This document shows, piece after piece, positions 42,477-51,326 of a DNA stretch of 64,000 nt. A program made the translations under genes and the position numbers. This DNA is from Candidatus Dormiibacter spiritus (GTDB taxonomy: Bacteria; Chloroflexota; Dormibacteria; Dormibacterales; Dormibacteraceae). The notes below the pieces were generated by a model that was given only the letters and a program-made list of their open reading frames with translations, did no database searches and had not been told where the DNA came from. Each line of letters begins with the position of its first letter. The stretch's first letter is position 1. The stretch spans positions 62,001-126,000 of the forward strand of contig QHBT01000035.1 in the NCBI GenBank assembly GCA_003244185.1. Direction: 5' to 3'.

Positions 42477-44870
42477 GTGAGGGTTTCGTTCCAGTGGCTG
42501 TCTGAGCTGGCCGGGATCGAGGATCTGACTCCCCAGGAGGCCGCCCAGACGCTGACGATGGCCGGCTGGACCGTGGAAGAACTGAGATTGATCGACCTGT
42601 CCCAGATCAGGGTGGGCCGGATCATCTCGCAGGAGCCGCATCCCGCTTCCAAGAAGCCGCTCTGGGTGCACATGGTCGATCTGGGTGACGAGCAGAGACA
42701 GATCGTCGCGGGCGCTGCCAACGCTGTCGTCGGCTCACTGGTCCCGGTCGCTCTGCCGGGCACCACTGTGCCGAGCGGAGTCAAGGTCCGCGACGCTAAC
42801 ATCGCCGGTTTCGAAGCCCGTGGCATGCTCTGCTCGCAGGCTGAGCTCGAGCTCTCCGACGAACACGACGGCATCATGCTGCTGGATTCGGGGGAGCCGG
42901 GTCAGCCGCTCAGTGCGATAGTGCCGAGCGACGCCATCCTGGAGGTTGAGGTCACTCCCAACCGGCCTGACTGCCTCTGCCACCTGGGTCTGGCCAGGGA
43001 GCTGGCAGCCGCCCGCGGGCGGCGCCTGAAGCACGATTTCATGCCGCTCTTCACCGGCGGCATTGAGCCGCCGGGCACGGATCTCGTCAGCATCGCGATC
43101 GAAGACCCCCGGTTCTGCCGGCGCTATATAGGCGCTGTCGTGAGTGACATCCGAGTGGGTCCCTCACCCCAGTGGTTGCAGCGGCGGCTCAGGGCGGTGG
43201 GGGTGAGGCCGATCAGCAACGTGGTCGACATCACCAACTACGTGGCGCTGGAGTACGGCCAGCCCCTCCACGCCTTCGACCTGGACCGGTTGGGTGCGCG
43301 CAGGATTGGTGTGCGCGAGGCCCGGGAAGGCGAGCATCTGCTCTGCCTGGACGGTCAGGACCGGCAGCTCGGGCCCGACAGCTTCGTGATCACCGACGGC
43401 GACCAACCGGTTGCGCTGGCCGGTCTCATCGGCGGCGCGGAAACGGCTGTGCAGGTCGGCACCACCCAGATATTGCTGGAAGCCGCCAATTTCGAGGGCA
43501 TCGCGGTTCGCGGCATGTCGCGGCGGTTGAAGCTGCGCACGGAGGCGTCGGTCAGGCTCGAGAAGAACATCTCGCCGGAGCTGGCGCTGGCCGGCGCGCG
43601 GCGGGCGGCCGGGCTGCTGCAGGAGGTCTGCGGCGCCAAGGTCCATACGAGCTGGGCCGAAGCCTATCCGCGGCCGCAGGAACCCGTCCCTGTGCGCTTC
43701 CGGCCGGAGCGGATCGACGCGATCCTGGGCTTGCACGTGCCGCTGGAGGAGATGGAGGCGATCCTCGATCGCCTGGGCTTCCAGGTCCGCGTCGAGACAG
43801 AGGGCGAGTGGTACGTGCTGCCGCCGGTGTTCCGGCTTGACGTGACAAGCGTGCAGGACGTCGCCGAAGAGGTGGGCCGCATCTACGGCTACGACAACGT
43901 GCCGGCCACGCTGCCCGGCCGGCGGCGCAGCTCCTGGCGCGCCGCCACGCCGAGCGTGGAGCGGCGGCTGGACCCCTGCCGGCAGGCGCTCGCCGGCGCC
44001 GGCTTCGACGAGGTGGTGACGCCGGCGTTGGTGGCGGCCGAGATGTTGCGCCGGTTGGGCCTTGACGGGCGAGCGCTGCGAATGGTCAACCCGCTCAGTG
44101 ACGACCAGGACACGCTGCGGACATCTCTGCTCCCCTCACTCCTCAAGGTGGCGCAGCTGCAGCAGAAGCACGGTCGCCAGGCCAGCCGGCTCTTCGAGAT
44201 CGGCCGGGCCTATCTGCGGAGTCGGGGAGACTCAGAAGAGCCGGAGGAGCAGCCCGACGAACCGCAGCTACTCGGCGTCCTCAGCACCGGTCACGAGGGA
44301 GCAGACGCCGCTCGGAAGGCTTTCTATGAGCTCAAGGGTGGTCTGGAGCGGGCGGTGAACGCCCTGGCGCCCGCGAGGTTGCGCTTCGAGCGGGCCGAAG
44401 ACCGGCTCTATCACCCTGGCCGGACCGCGCGCATTCTGTCCGGCCGGGAGGCCATCGGCTGCATCGGCGAACTGCACCCCACCACCTCTCAAGCATTTGG
44501 CCTGCCGGGGCGAGCGGTAGCCGCTCAGCTGGAGATCGCGCCCCTGCTTGAACTGGATTCGACCCGAAAGGTCAAGGCCCTGCCGCGTTACCCAGCGGTA
44601 ACGCGCGACCTGGCTGTGGTGGTGCCCCTGGACTTGGAGGCTGCCACTCTCGCCGGGGCGATTCGCTCGAAGGGTGGCGAGCTCCTGACCGACGCAGCGG
44701 CTTTCGACGACTACCGCGGCAGCCAGGTGACCGAGGGTCGCAAGAGCGTCGCCTTCGCGCTGACGTTCCGCAGCCCCGAGCGCACGCTGACGGATGAGGA
44801 GGTGGACAGCCGGTTGGAGCAGATTCGGGCCACGCTCAGCAAGCGCTTTGAGGCGAGCTTCCGTGACTAA
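42477..44870 (+). CDS. pheT: Phenylalanyl-tRNA synthetase beta subunit
   Basis: 797 residues, full length. Order: N-terminal B1 with the EMAP/OB tRNA-binding domain (about 40-150), B3/B4 editing module, B5 domain, catalytic-like B6/B7, and the C-terminal FDX-ACB anticodon-binding domain (RYPAVTRDLAVVVP, about 705-797). GTG start 51 bp after pheS. Stop overlaps tyrS by 8 bp. Confidence 0.96.
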   Translation: MRVSFQWLSELAGIEDLTPQEAAQTLTMAGWTVEELRLIDLSQIRVGRIISQEPHPASKKPLWVHMVDLGDEQRQIVAGAANAVVGSLVPVALPGTTVPSGVKVRDANIAGFEARGMLCSQAELELSDEHDGIMLLDSGEPGQPLSAIVPSDAILEVEVTPNRPDCLCHLGLARELAAARGRRLKHDFMPLFTGGIEPPGTDLVSIAIEDPRFCRRYIGAVVSDIRVGPSPQWLQRRLRAVGVRPISNVVDITNYVALEYGQPLHAFDLDRLGARRIGVREAREGEHLLCLDGQDRQLGPDSFVITDGDQPVALAGLIGGAETAVQVGTTQILLEAANFEGIAVRGMSRRLKLRTEASVRLEKNISPELALAGARRAAGLLQEVCGAKVHTSWAEAYPRPQEPVPVRFRPERIDAILGLHVPLEEMEAILDRLGFQVRVETEGEWYVLPPVFRLDVTSVQDVAEEVGRIYGYDNVPATLPGRRRSSWRAATPSVERRLDPCRQALAGAGFDEVVTPALVAAEMLRRLGLDGRALRMVNPLSDDQDTLRTSLLPSLLKVAQLQQKHGRQASRLFEIGRAYLRSRGDSEEPEEQPDEPQLLGVLSTGHEGADAARKAFYELKGGLERAVNALAPARLRFERAEDRLYHPGRTARILSGREAIGCIGELHPTTSQAFGLPGRAVAAQLEIAPLLELDSTRKVKALPRYPAVTRDLAVVVPLDLEAATLAGAIRSKGGELLTDAAAFDDYRGSQVTEGRKSVAFALTFRSPERTLTDEEVDSRLEQIRATLSKRFEASFRD

Positions 44871-46038
44871 GACGGGAGCCGCGGAGCGGCTCTGGGCCAG
44901 GCTGCAGCACATAGCTGTCGAGATCCACAGCGCTGAGCACCTGCAGGCCCGGCTCTCGCGCGGAGACAGGCTCCGGGTCAAGCTGGGGCTGGACCCGACG
45001 GCGCCCGATCTCCACCTCGGCCACACGATCCAGCTGGGGGTATTGCGCGCCTTCCAGGACGCGGGTCACACCGCGGTACTGATAGTGGGCGACTACACAG
45101 CCCAGATCGGCGACCCCAGCGGACGCTCCGAGACCAGGCCGATGCTGACCGCTGAACAGGTAGAGGTGAACGCCCAGACGTACTTCGCGCAAGCGGGCCG
45201 CATTCTCGATCTGGAGCGCGCCGAGGTCCATCGCAACGCCGAGTGGCTGGGCCGCATGACGGCCGCCGACGTGCTCCGTCTGCTCGGCAGCCAGACGCTG
45301 CAGTCGGTGCTGCAGCGAGAGGACTTCAGCCACCGCTTGCAGTCGGGTGCAGCCATCGGCGCTCACGAGATTCTCTATCCCTTCAGCCAGGGCTATGACT
45401 CGGTTGCAGTCCGAGCCGACGTGGAGATCGGCGGTACCGACCAGCTCTTCAACCTGCTCTTCGGCCGCGAGGTTCAGCGCGCCTACGGCCAGGCGCCACA
45501 GGACGTGATGGTTTTCCCTCTCCTGGTCGGCCCCGATCGACGGCGGATGAGCAAGTCGCTCGGCAACTACATAGGCGTTGCGGCTCCTGCGCCGGAGATC
45601 TACGGCAAGGTCATGTCCCTTCCCGACTCGCTGATCGAGCCGTATCTGCGCCTGGTATCAGGTCTGGGCCCCGCCGAGATCGCGGCTGCGCTGCAGCTGC
45701 CGGCGCGAGAGGCCAAGGCGGCGCTGGCCCGCGCGGTGGTGACCCGGTTGGCGAATCCGGAGGCGGCGGCGGCCGCGGAGCGCGACTTCGAGGCAAAGTT
45801 CAGGAGCCGCAATCTGGACGAAACCGAGATTCCTCTGCTCCAGGTCCGGGCCGGGACCACAGTGGCGGCGGCGCTGGTTGCGGCCGGTCTCTATGGCAGC
45901 CTGAGCCAGGTCCGGCGGCTGGCTGAGCAGGGCGGCCTTTCGCTGAACGGTGAGAAGGTGGCCTCCGATCACCCGGTCGAGGACGGGGGGATGGTCAAAG
46001 CCGGCAAGCGAAACTTCTTTCGTCTGAGCGTTGGCTAA
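44863..46038 (+). CDS. tyrS: Tyrosyl-tRNA synthetase
   Basis: 391 residues, class I. LDPTAPDLHLGHTIQL holds the HIGH-like motif (HLGH), GDYTAQIGDPSGRS follows, and the KMSKS motif is RRMSKSLGN. A C-terminal S4 domain (about 330-391) binds the tRNA variable arm. The frame is open from 44794; GTG 44863 gives the normal N-terminus and a short overlap with pheT. Confidence 0.95.
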   Translation: MTKTGAAERLWARLQHIAVEIHSAEHLQARLSRGDRLRVKLGLDPTAPDLHLGHTIQLGVLRAFQDAGHTAVLIVGDYTAQIGDPSGRSETRPMLTAEQVEVNAQTYFAQAGRILDLERAEVHRNAEWLGRMTAADVLRLLGSQTLQSVLQREDFSHRLQSGAAIGAHEILYPFSQGYDSVAVRADVEIGGTDQLFNLLFGREVQRAYGQAPQDVMVFPLLVGPDRRRMSKSLGNYIGVAAPAPEIYGKVMSLPDSLIEPYLRLVSGLGPAEIAAALQLPAREAKAALARAVVTRLANPEAAAAAERDFEAKFRSRNLDETEIPLLQVRAGTTVAAALVAAGLYGSLSQVRRLAEQGGLSLNGEKVASDHPVEDGGMVKAGKRNFFRLSVG

Positions 46039-46041
46039 AAT
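46036..46041 (+). promoter_or_regulatory. Putative -10 box (TAAAAT) upstream of yebC
   Basis: TAAAAT includes the tyrS stop codon. The start codon is 50 nt downstream, so this message would have a short leader, unlike the leaderless cases. Confidence 0.4.
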
Positions 46042-46091
46042 GCCCGAAAGCATGTTCGCAGCATTGCACCAGTCTGGAGCTGGGGTCTGAA

Positions 46092-46847
46092 ATGTCAGGT
46101 CACTCCAAGTGGGCGGGAATCAAGCACAAGAAGGCGATAGTTGACGCCAAGCGGAGCCAGACTTTCACCCGGGTGACCAGGGAGGTAACCATCGCCGCGC
46201 GCGAGGGTGGGCCTGATCCGACCAGCAACTTCCGGCTTCGCCTGGCAGTGCAGAAGGCGCGGGAGGCGAACATGCCCGCCGACAAGATCTCGGGCGCCAT
46301 CGACCGTGGTGCCGGCGCTGGCAAGGGGGACGCCCTGGAAGAGGTTCGCTACGAGGGCTACGGCCCAGCTGGGGTGGCGGTGATGGTCGACGCGGTCACC
46401 GACAACCGCAACCGCACGGCACCGTCGATGCGGCACATCTTCGCCAAGAACGGCGGCAATCTGGCCGAGGCCAACTCCGTGGGCTGGATGTTCAGCCGCA
46501 AGGGAGTGCTGAGCCTGGATGCCGGCAGGCTCGACCCGGAGGAGGTGGGCCTGGCGGCGATCGAGGCAGGCGCCGAGGACATCAAGGTGGAGGGCAACAG
46601 CGTCGAGATCACCACCGAGCCGAACTCTCTGGAACCTGTGAAGTCGGCCGTCGAAGCGCTGGGAGTCAGGATCGAGGAGGCCGAGATCACCATGCAGCCC
46701 GGTCAGACGGTCCCCGTGCCCGAAGAGCAGGTGCCCCAGGTGCTGCGGCTGCTGGAGGCACTGGAAGAGGACGACGACGTCCAGGCGGTCTACGCCAACT
46801 TCGACGTCCCCGCGGAAGTTCTCGAACGCGTCTCAGCCGGCGTTTAG
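46092..46847 (+). CDS. YebC/PmpR-family transcriptional/translation regulator
   Basis: 251 residues. SGHSKWAGIKHKKAIVDAKRSQ at the N-terminus is diagnostic, followed by KAREANMPADKISGAIDRGAG and the acidic middle domain. Family members act as transcription regulators, and recent work links YebC-type proteins to relief of ribosome stalling. It directly precedes ruvCAB, the standard order. Confidence 0.95.
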   Translation: MSGHSKWAGIKHKKAIVDAKRSQTFTRVTREVTIAAREGGPDPTSNFRLRLAVQKAREANMPADKISGAIDRGAGAGKGDALEEVRYEGYGPAGVAVMVDAVTDNRNRTAPSMRHIFAKNGGNLAEANSVGWMFSRKGVLSLDAGRLDPEEVGLAAIEAGAEDIKVEGNSVEITTEPNSLEPVKSAVEALGVRIEEAEITMQPGQTVPVPEEQVPQVLRLLEALEEDDDVQAVYANFDVPAEVLERVSAGV

Positions 46848-46864
46848 TGGTCGACTAGCTGCCG

Positions 46865-47377
46865 ATGGCTCTCCCGGAGCCGCCGCTTCTCCTGGGGATC
46901 GACCCCGGGCTGGCCAATACGGGCTGGGCGGTGGTTGATGGACGCCAGCAGGTGGTGGCCAGCGGCACCATCAGGACCAAGCCCGGACCGCCGGCTCCCC
47001 GGCTGGTGCTCCTGGTCACCGAGCTGCGTCAGGTGCTGGCCAGCTACCAGCTTCAGGAGGCGGCGCTGGAGGAGCTCTTCCTCGGCCGCAATGCGAGCAG
47101 CGCCATCGGCGTCGCTCAGGCGAGGGGCGCCGTGCTGGCCGCCCTGGGCGAGGCGGGCGTAACCGTGCACGAGTACAAGCCAAGCCATGTCAAATCGGTC
47201 ATCACCGGATACGGATTGGCCGGCAAGACCCAGATGGGCCGCATGCTGGGCCTCCAGCTGGCCGGCAGCACCGGTGACCACCACGCGGCCGATGCGGTGG
47301 CGATCGCCGTCTGCCACGCCCGGACCCGGCGGGTGGCCGAAGGCGTACCCGGCGCGGTCGGTCGGCAACCCGGTTGA
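46865..47377 (+). CDS. ruvC: Crossover junction endodeoxyribonuclease RuvC
   Basis: 170 residues, RNase H fold. Catalytic acidic residues are in LGIDPGLANTGWAV, LEELFLGRN and DHHAADAVAIAVCH. Resolves Holliday junctions together with RuvAB. ATG start 17 bp after yebC; the stop overlaps ruvA (TTGA). Confidence 0.95.
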   Translation: MALPEPPLLLGIDPGLANTGWAVVDGRQQVVASGTIRTKPGPPAPRLVLLVTELRQVLASYQLQEAALEELFLGRNASSAIGVAQARGAVLAALGEAGVTVHEYKPSHVKSVITGYGLAGKTQMGRMLGLQLAGSTGDHHAADAVAIAVCHARTRRVAEGVPGAVGRQPG

Positions 47378-47979
47378 TCGGCCACCTGCGGGGCCGGGTC
47401 ATCCGGGCGGCCCAAGACCAGGTGGTGCTGGACGTGGGCGGGGTCGGCTATCTGGTTTCCCTGCCCGCCTCGGCCCGCGAATCAGTTCCGGCAGTGGGAG
47501 CGAGGGAGGAGGCGGCGCTTCACATCCACACGGTTGTGCGTGAGGACCAGCTGGCTCTTTACGGATTTGCCAGCGCTGAGGATCTGGAGCTCTTCCAGAT
47601 GCTGATCCAGGTGGATGGGGTGGGGCCCAAGGTGGCACTGGCCATTCTCAGCGTGGCCAGCCGGGACGTCCTGAAGCGCGCGATCCTTGCCGATGATGTG
47701 GCCCCAATCAGGAGGGCGAGCGGCGTGGGCGCTCGCACAGCCCAGAAGGTGATCATCGATCTGAAGCCCAGGCTGCAGGCCGAGGCTGCGCTGCTGGCTC
47801 TGCCGAGCACGCCCCACGGGGCTTCGGATGGAGAGGCGCAGACCCAGGTCGAGAGCGCGCTCCGCTCCCTAGGCTTCAGCGCCCAACAGGCCAAGCAGGG
47901 CCTGGACGCGGTCGACTGGAAGGCAGAACCCGCCGCCCAGGCAGCACTGGCGGCCGCTCTGAAGGCTCTGGGCAGGTGA
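47374..47979 (+). CDS. ruvA: Holliday junction branch migration protein RuvA
   Basis: 201 residues: OB-fold domain ([27 protein letters not shown]), two helix-hairpin-helix motifs ([26 protein letters not shown]), and the C-terminal domain III that contacts RuvB. TTG start overlaps ruvC; stop overlaps ruvB (GTGA). Confidence 0.96.
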   Translation: MIGHLRGRVIRAAQDQVVLDVGGVGYLVSLPASARESVPAVGAREEAALHIHTVVREDQLALYGFASAEDLELFQMLIQVDGVGPKVALAILSVASRDVLKRAILADDVAPIRRASGVGARTAQKVIIDLKPRLQAEAALLALPSTPHGASDGEAQTQVESALRSLGFSAQQAKQGLDAVDWKAEPAAQAALAAALKALGR

Positions 47980-49007
47980 GCGAGTCTGAGAACTTGGTCG
48001 ACCCGAATGTGCAGAGCGAGGAAGAGCAGCTCGACCGCACGCTCCGCCCGCGCACCCTGCAGGACTACATAGGCCAGGAGCAGGTCAGGGCCAATCTCAG
48101 CATCCTGATCGAGGCGGCGCGACGCCGGGGCGAACCGGTGGAGCACGTGCTCCTGTCGGGGCCCCCCGGACTCGGCAAGACGACGCTCGCGAACATCATC
48201 GCCAACGAGCTGGGCGTCAGCATCAAGACCTCTTCCGGGCCTGCCATCGATCACGCGGGCGCCCTGGCTTCGATACTCACGAACCTGAACGATCGCGACG
48301 TCCTCTTCCTGGACGAGATCCACCGGCTGAACAAGGTGGTCGAGGAAGCGCTCTATCCCGCCATGGAGGACTTCACCTTCGACATCGTGTTGGGCAAGGG
48401 GGCGGGCGCCACCTCGGCCCGGCTGCCGCTGGCACAATTCACATGCGTCGGCGCCACGACGCGGCAGGGCCTCCTGAGCGGACCTATGCGCGACCGCTTC
48501 GGCGCAGCGTTTCGGCTCGAGTTCTACAGCGAGCCGGAGCTGGAGCGAATAGTGCGCCGTTCGGCCCGCCTGCTCGAGCTCGAAATCGAGCCCTCGGCAG
48601 CGGGCGAGCTGGCCCGCCGCTCAAGAGGAACGCCGCGCATCGCCAACCGCCTGCTCCGCCGCGTGCGCGATTATGCGCAGGTGCGCGCGGAGGGGGTGGC
48701 AACCCAGGCGGTGACGATCAAGACGCTCGAGATGCTCAAAGTCGACGAACTGGGCCTGGAAGCGCTCGACAGGCGCTTGCTGGAAACCGTGATCCACAAC
48801 TTTCGCGGCGGCCCCGTCGGCCTGGACACCATAGCCACGTCTCTGGCCGAGGAACCGGAGACCATCGAGGACGTGCACGAGCCGTTCCTCATCCAGTGCG
48901 GGCTGCTCGCCCGCACGGCTCGGGGGCGCGTCGTCACCGAGCTCGCCTACCAGCATCTCGGGCTCACGCCACCCGCCGCCAACCCGGCCCAGCAGACGCT
49001 GCTCTAA
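47976..49007 (+). CDS. ruvB: Holliday junction branch migration ATPase RuvB
   Basis: 343 residues, AAA+. [19 protein letters not shown] at the N-terminus, Walker [16 protein letters not shown], Walker [12 protein letters not shown], sensor [18 protein letters not shown] and a C-terminal winged helix. GTG start. Last core gene before the accessory island. A short CCGGCT-TTC-AGCCGG hairpin (about 49023-49037) follows without a T tract. Confidence 0.97.
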   Translation: MSESENLVDPNVQSEEEQLDRTLRPRTLQDYIGQEQVRANLSILIEAARRRGEPVEHVLLSGPPGLGKTTLANIIANELGVSIKTSSGPAIDHAGALASILTNLNDRDVLFLDEIHRLNKVVEEALYPAMEDFTFDIVLGKGAGATSARLPLAQFTCVGATTRQGLLSGPMRDRFGAAFRLEFYSEPELERIVRRSARLLELEIEPSAAGELARRSRGTPRIANRLLRRVRDYAQVRAEGVATQAVTIKTLEMLKVDELGLEALDRRLLETVIHNFRGGPVGLDTIATSLAEEPETIEDVHEPFLIQCGLLARTARGRVVTELAYQHLGLTPPAANPAQQTLL

Positions 49008-49344
49008 GAAGAGGAAGAGGGCCCGGCTTTCAGCCGGACGGCGAGCCTGACACCGGAGCAAATGCCGTCGCGCGCGGAGGTGCTGTTCGTGGGTGGCGGC
49101 TCGTCTCCGCCGAGCGAGTGGTGGGTAGGCGACGAGCGATCTGTCGTGACCCTCCGACAGCCACCACAACAAGGGCGCGCTTGTCGGCGCTTGCCATCCA
49201 CCGAGCTTGCTGACTGCGGAACGACCAGTGGGCGCCAGAAGGGATGCGTTGTAGGTCTCGATGACCGGCTGCTCGTCCACCAACCCACAGCAGGGTCCGA
49301 TCTGAGGCGGGCAATCCGACTGAATACCTAGTCGCCGGTCGCTT
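49008..49344 (+). other. Spacer at the left edge of the island, no supportable gene
   Basis: 337 bp between ruvB and the IS256-type remnant. Short open frames exist on both strands, but none resembles a known family or has a ribosome-binding site. Only the weak hairpin directly after ruvB stands out. Confidence 0.4.
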
Positions 49345-49371
49345 CCCCAGCCTGCTGTAAAAGCGGAGACG
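49345..49371 (+). repeat. Left inverted repeat of the IS256-type remnant
   Basis: Begins CCCCAG and continues to the 10-base core GCTGTAAAAG (49354-49363), which is identical to that of the right end. Beyond the core the match is partial. Confidence 0.65.
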
Positions 49372-49394
49372 TTTCTCCGCCCGGCGTGTGCATC

Positions 49395-49713
49395 TTAAGC
49401 GGTCATCTCGACGTCTGATTGGGCGGGCTTGGCGGCGCGCATCTGAGCGAGTTGCTGGCGCTCGAAATCGATGAGCGCGAGGCCGCGGCCGGCCGCGATC
49501 ACCAGGTCCATGACCGCCCAACCGAGGCTGAGGCAGCTGGTCTCGCCGGGGAAGCGGCCGATGACCTTCGTCCGACGTTTGACCTCGCCCAACGAGCGTT
49601 CGAGCAGGTTCGTCGAGCGCAGCCGCTTGCGGAGTCGGAGTGGGTAGCCGAGATGGGCGCCGAGCGCCGGCAGATCCTCAGCGAGAGCGGCCCGGCGCTA
49701 CTCTCTTCTTCAC
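49395..49713 (-). pseudogene. IS256-family (Mutator) transposase remnant
   Basis: On the minus strand, 100 codons (49697 down to 49395) match the C-terminus of IS256-type transposases: AEDLPALGAHLGYPLRLRKR, STNLLERSLGEVKRRTKVIG, RFPGETSCLSLGWAVMDL. Just upstream are an AAGGAGG site (49728-49722) and a GTG (49713-49711) followed by a few codons (VKKRVA), in a different frame and ending early. Start and end of the gene thus survive, with the DDE core removed. The product cannot be active. Confidence 0.8.
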
Positions 49714-49761
49714 GGCGTAGTCCTCCTTGCGATGGTTGGTCAGACCTTCCGCGGCAGACTA

Positions 49762-49790
49762 CGTCGTTTCACTTTTACAGCGCCTGGGGG
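49762..49790 (-). repeat. Right inverted repeat of the IS256-type remnant
   Basis: On the minus strand it reads CCCCCAGGC then the core GCTGTAAAAG, then TGAAACG. It mirrors the left repeat at 49345-49371. Confidence 0.65.
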
Positions 49791-49890
49791 ACGCAACCCA
49801 ATTGCTGCCCATGCTTGACAGATTGGGCAGATAAGCCGATCATTAGAGGGCTCCACACAACCCGGCCGGAATGGGAGCCTGACAAAGAAG

Positions 49891-50409
49891 ATGGAAGCGG
49901 CGCTCGTCCTTACAGCCACAGTGCTCGCTGCGGCTCTGGGTGGCGTGCTACTACTCTCCGTGGTTGGCAAGTTGCGGAATTTCAACACATTTTCGATCGT
50001 CACTCTTGGACAGTTGGGAGTCCCTGCCCGCATGGCCCCGACTACGGCAGTCACGGTACTCGTCCTTGAGGCGGGGCTAGCCGCAGCGCTTGCGACGGCC
50101 TCGTATCCCGCGGCTGCCGGCCTTGCAACTGCTGCCCTCTTGACCGCCTATGTTCTCGTAGGCCTTTACGCAGCCTGGTTAAAACGACCCATTCCATGTG
50201 CTTGCTTCGCAGGTGGCCGTATGACGCTTGGGATCCAGACCGCTATGCGAGCCGGCACCCTGGCCCTCCTGGCAGCGGTGCTTACATTGTGTTCGACTGC
50301 GGGAGGTCATCCTAGTGGCGGGGGTACGTTGACCATGATTGCGGTATTGCTGACGACTAAGTGGCTTCTGGACTGGCGGCAGCTGTCAAAGCCTCTCGGA
50401 TGGCGATGA
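49891..50409 (+). CDS. MauE/DoxX-like redox-associated membrane protein
   Basis: 172 residues with four or five membrane segments. The motif PIPCACFAGGRMTLG (about residues 111-125), with two cysteines as CxC after a membrane segment, is typical of MauE-like proteins; these support disulfide formation in the many-disulfide small subunit of methylamine dehydrogenase or related exported proteins. It is the first gene of a three-gene cassette with a MauD-like protein and a Cys-rich precursor. Only a weak AAAGAAG site precedes ATG 49891. Base composition is more A/T-rich than in the flanking core genes. Confidence 0.7.
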   Translation: MEAALVLTATVLAAALGGVLLLSVVGKLRNFNTFSIVTLGQLGVPARMAPTTAVTVLVLEAGLAAALATASYPAAAGLATAALLTAYVLVGLYAAWLKRPIPCACFAGGRMTLGIQTAMRAGTLALLAAVLTLCSTAGGHPSGGGTLTMIAVLLTTKWLLDWRQLSKPLGWR

Positions 50410-50412
50410 GGA

Positions 50413-51000
50413 ATGACTACTATGCCAGACTTGATCGCTGCTGCACTCGTCGCGACCCTTGTCTTGGTCGCACTTCAGGGTAGTGCGATTGTTGAGCAGC
50501 ATCGTCGAATTGCGATGATTCGCCGACAAGTGTTGGTCTTGCAGGGTCCTCTTCCCGCTACAACAGATACCATCGGCAAGGCTCTACCACCGCTCGATGG
50601 AGTCGCAGCTGACCGACTTGTGCCGGTCGACTGGAGGGAGTATCTACCAGACCTGTCCGGTCTGGTTGTGGTCTTAGATCCAATCGATGAATCTAGTTGG
50701 TTCATAGCAGAGGGCTTGAGAGACGCTGAAGTGCAAGTAACGGACGACCGATATGTCGTGCTGCTGGCTGGCACTGCATTGGCAGCGGAGCGATTCATAA
50801 GGGCCACCAGGCTGCCGACTGTGGCCCTTGTACTCGTTGGACCGAGAAGCACAGCACTGCAGCACTTGGCCGTTCGCTGGCGTCCAGCGGTGCTAAAAAT
50901 TCAGTCCTGTAAGGTAGTTGCGGCTGCACAATTCCATGACGCAAAACAGTTGCGCAACTTTGGCCTGCATCGAGCACAATCGGGAGGTGACGCCGTATGA
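50413..51000 (+). CDS. MauD-like thioredoxin-fold protein lacking the CxxC motif
   Basis: 195 residues: an N-terminal membrane anchor (about 6-25) followed by a thioredoxin-like domain. Where MauD and TlpA proteins have a strand followed by SPxCxxC, this protein has VVVLDPIDESS, so both redox cysteines are replaced (Asp and Ser). Only one cysteine remains in the whole protein (in IQSCK). It starts 3 bp after the MauE-like gene. I infer a non-redox role such as holding the Cys-rich substrate, or recent loss of function. The family call is from architecture and context. Confidence 0.55.
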   Translation: MTTMPDLIAAALVATLVLVALQGSAIVEQHRRIAMIRRQVLVLQGPLPATTDTIGKALPPLDGVAADRLVPVDWREYLPDLSGLVVVLDPIDESSWFIAEGLRDAEVQVTDDRYVVLLAGTALAAERFIRATRLPTVALVLVGPRSTALQHLAVRWRPAVLKIQSCKVVAAAQFHDAKQLRNFGLHRAQSGGDAV

Positions 51001-51053
51001 CTTAGCACTTGGAAGCAGTTCGCTCGTATCTCAAGTATGAGTTGGAGGAACAG

Positions 51054-51326
51054 ATGGTCAATTTAGAAGAGGTGTTGGAAGTCAGAGATCGAACATCGAC
51101 GCCTGACAAGGGGACGCAGAGGCTTCATCATTGGCTGCGGGCGATCGGGATCACCTTTGGGGAACCTGCCGGTCGATTGGCCGGCTCCCGAGGCGAGTCA
51201 CCTATCGCCTGTATTTCGTGCTGTTATGATTGTTCATGGTCATTGTGCAATCCGAGGAACCCGGCGTGTGGCTACATCTGTTATGATAATTGTTGTGGTC
51301 ACTACTGCTACGATAATTGTTGCTAG
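51054..51326 (+). CDS. Cys-rich small precursor protein (12 Cys in the last 39 residues)
   Basis: 90 residues from ATG 51054, which has a strong GGAGGA site at 51044-51049; a TTG at 51009 gives a longer but less likely form. Residues 1-50 form a charged leader-like region (MVNLEEVLEVRDRTSTPDKG, then a weakly amphipathic stretch). The last 39 residues start ACISCCYDCSWSLC and end GYICYDNCCGHYCYDNCC, holding 12 cysteines and three copies of a CYD(N)C(C) unit encoded by similar DNA repeats (about 51221, 51277 and 51307). The family is unknown. The layout (leader plus multi-disulfide core next to MauE/MauD-like genes) resembles the small subunit of quinohemoprotein or methylamine dehydrogenases, but the core is much smaller. 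Confidence 0.65.
   Translation: MVNLEEVLEVRDRTSTPDKGTQRLHHWLRAIGITFGEPAGRLAGSRGESPIACISCCYDCSWSLCNPRNPACGYICYDNCCGHYCYDNCC

Larger units (their letters stand above)
49345..49790 (-). mobile_element. Internally deleted IS256-family insertion element (MITE-like remnant)
   Basis: 446 bp bounded by imperfect inverted repeats. The left end carries GCTGTAAAAGCGGAGACG at 49354-49371; the right end, read on the minus strand, carries GCTGTAAAAGTGAAACG at 49781-49765. Both are preceded by a C-run plus AG. Such ends with GTGTAAAAG-like cores are typical of IS256. Inside are the start region of a transposase gene (AAGGAGG site and GTG on the minus strand) and its C-terminal 100 codons, with the catalytic middle deleted. 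I find no target-site duplication, so the insertion is old or rearranged. Confidence 0.75.

Noticed and set aside
46040-46090. Sixteen-residue open frame before yebC
   Set aside because: Its ATG lies inside the putative TAAAAT -10 box, so it would not be in the transcript; likely chance.
50948-50959. Palindrome AGTTGCGCAACT near the end of the MauD-like gene
   Set aside because: Lies inside coding sequence, isolated, with no second copy in the window; could be chance or a minor hairpin.
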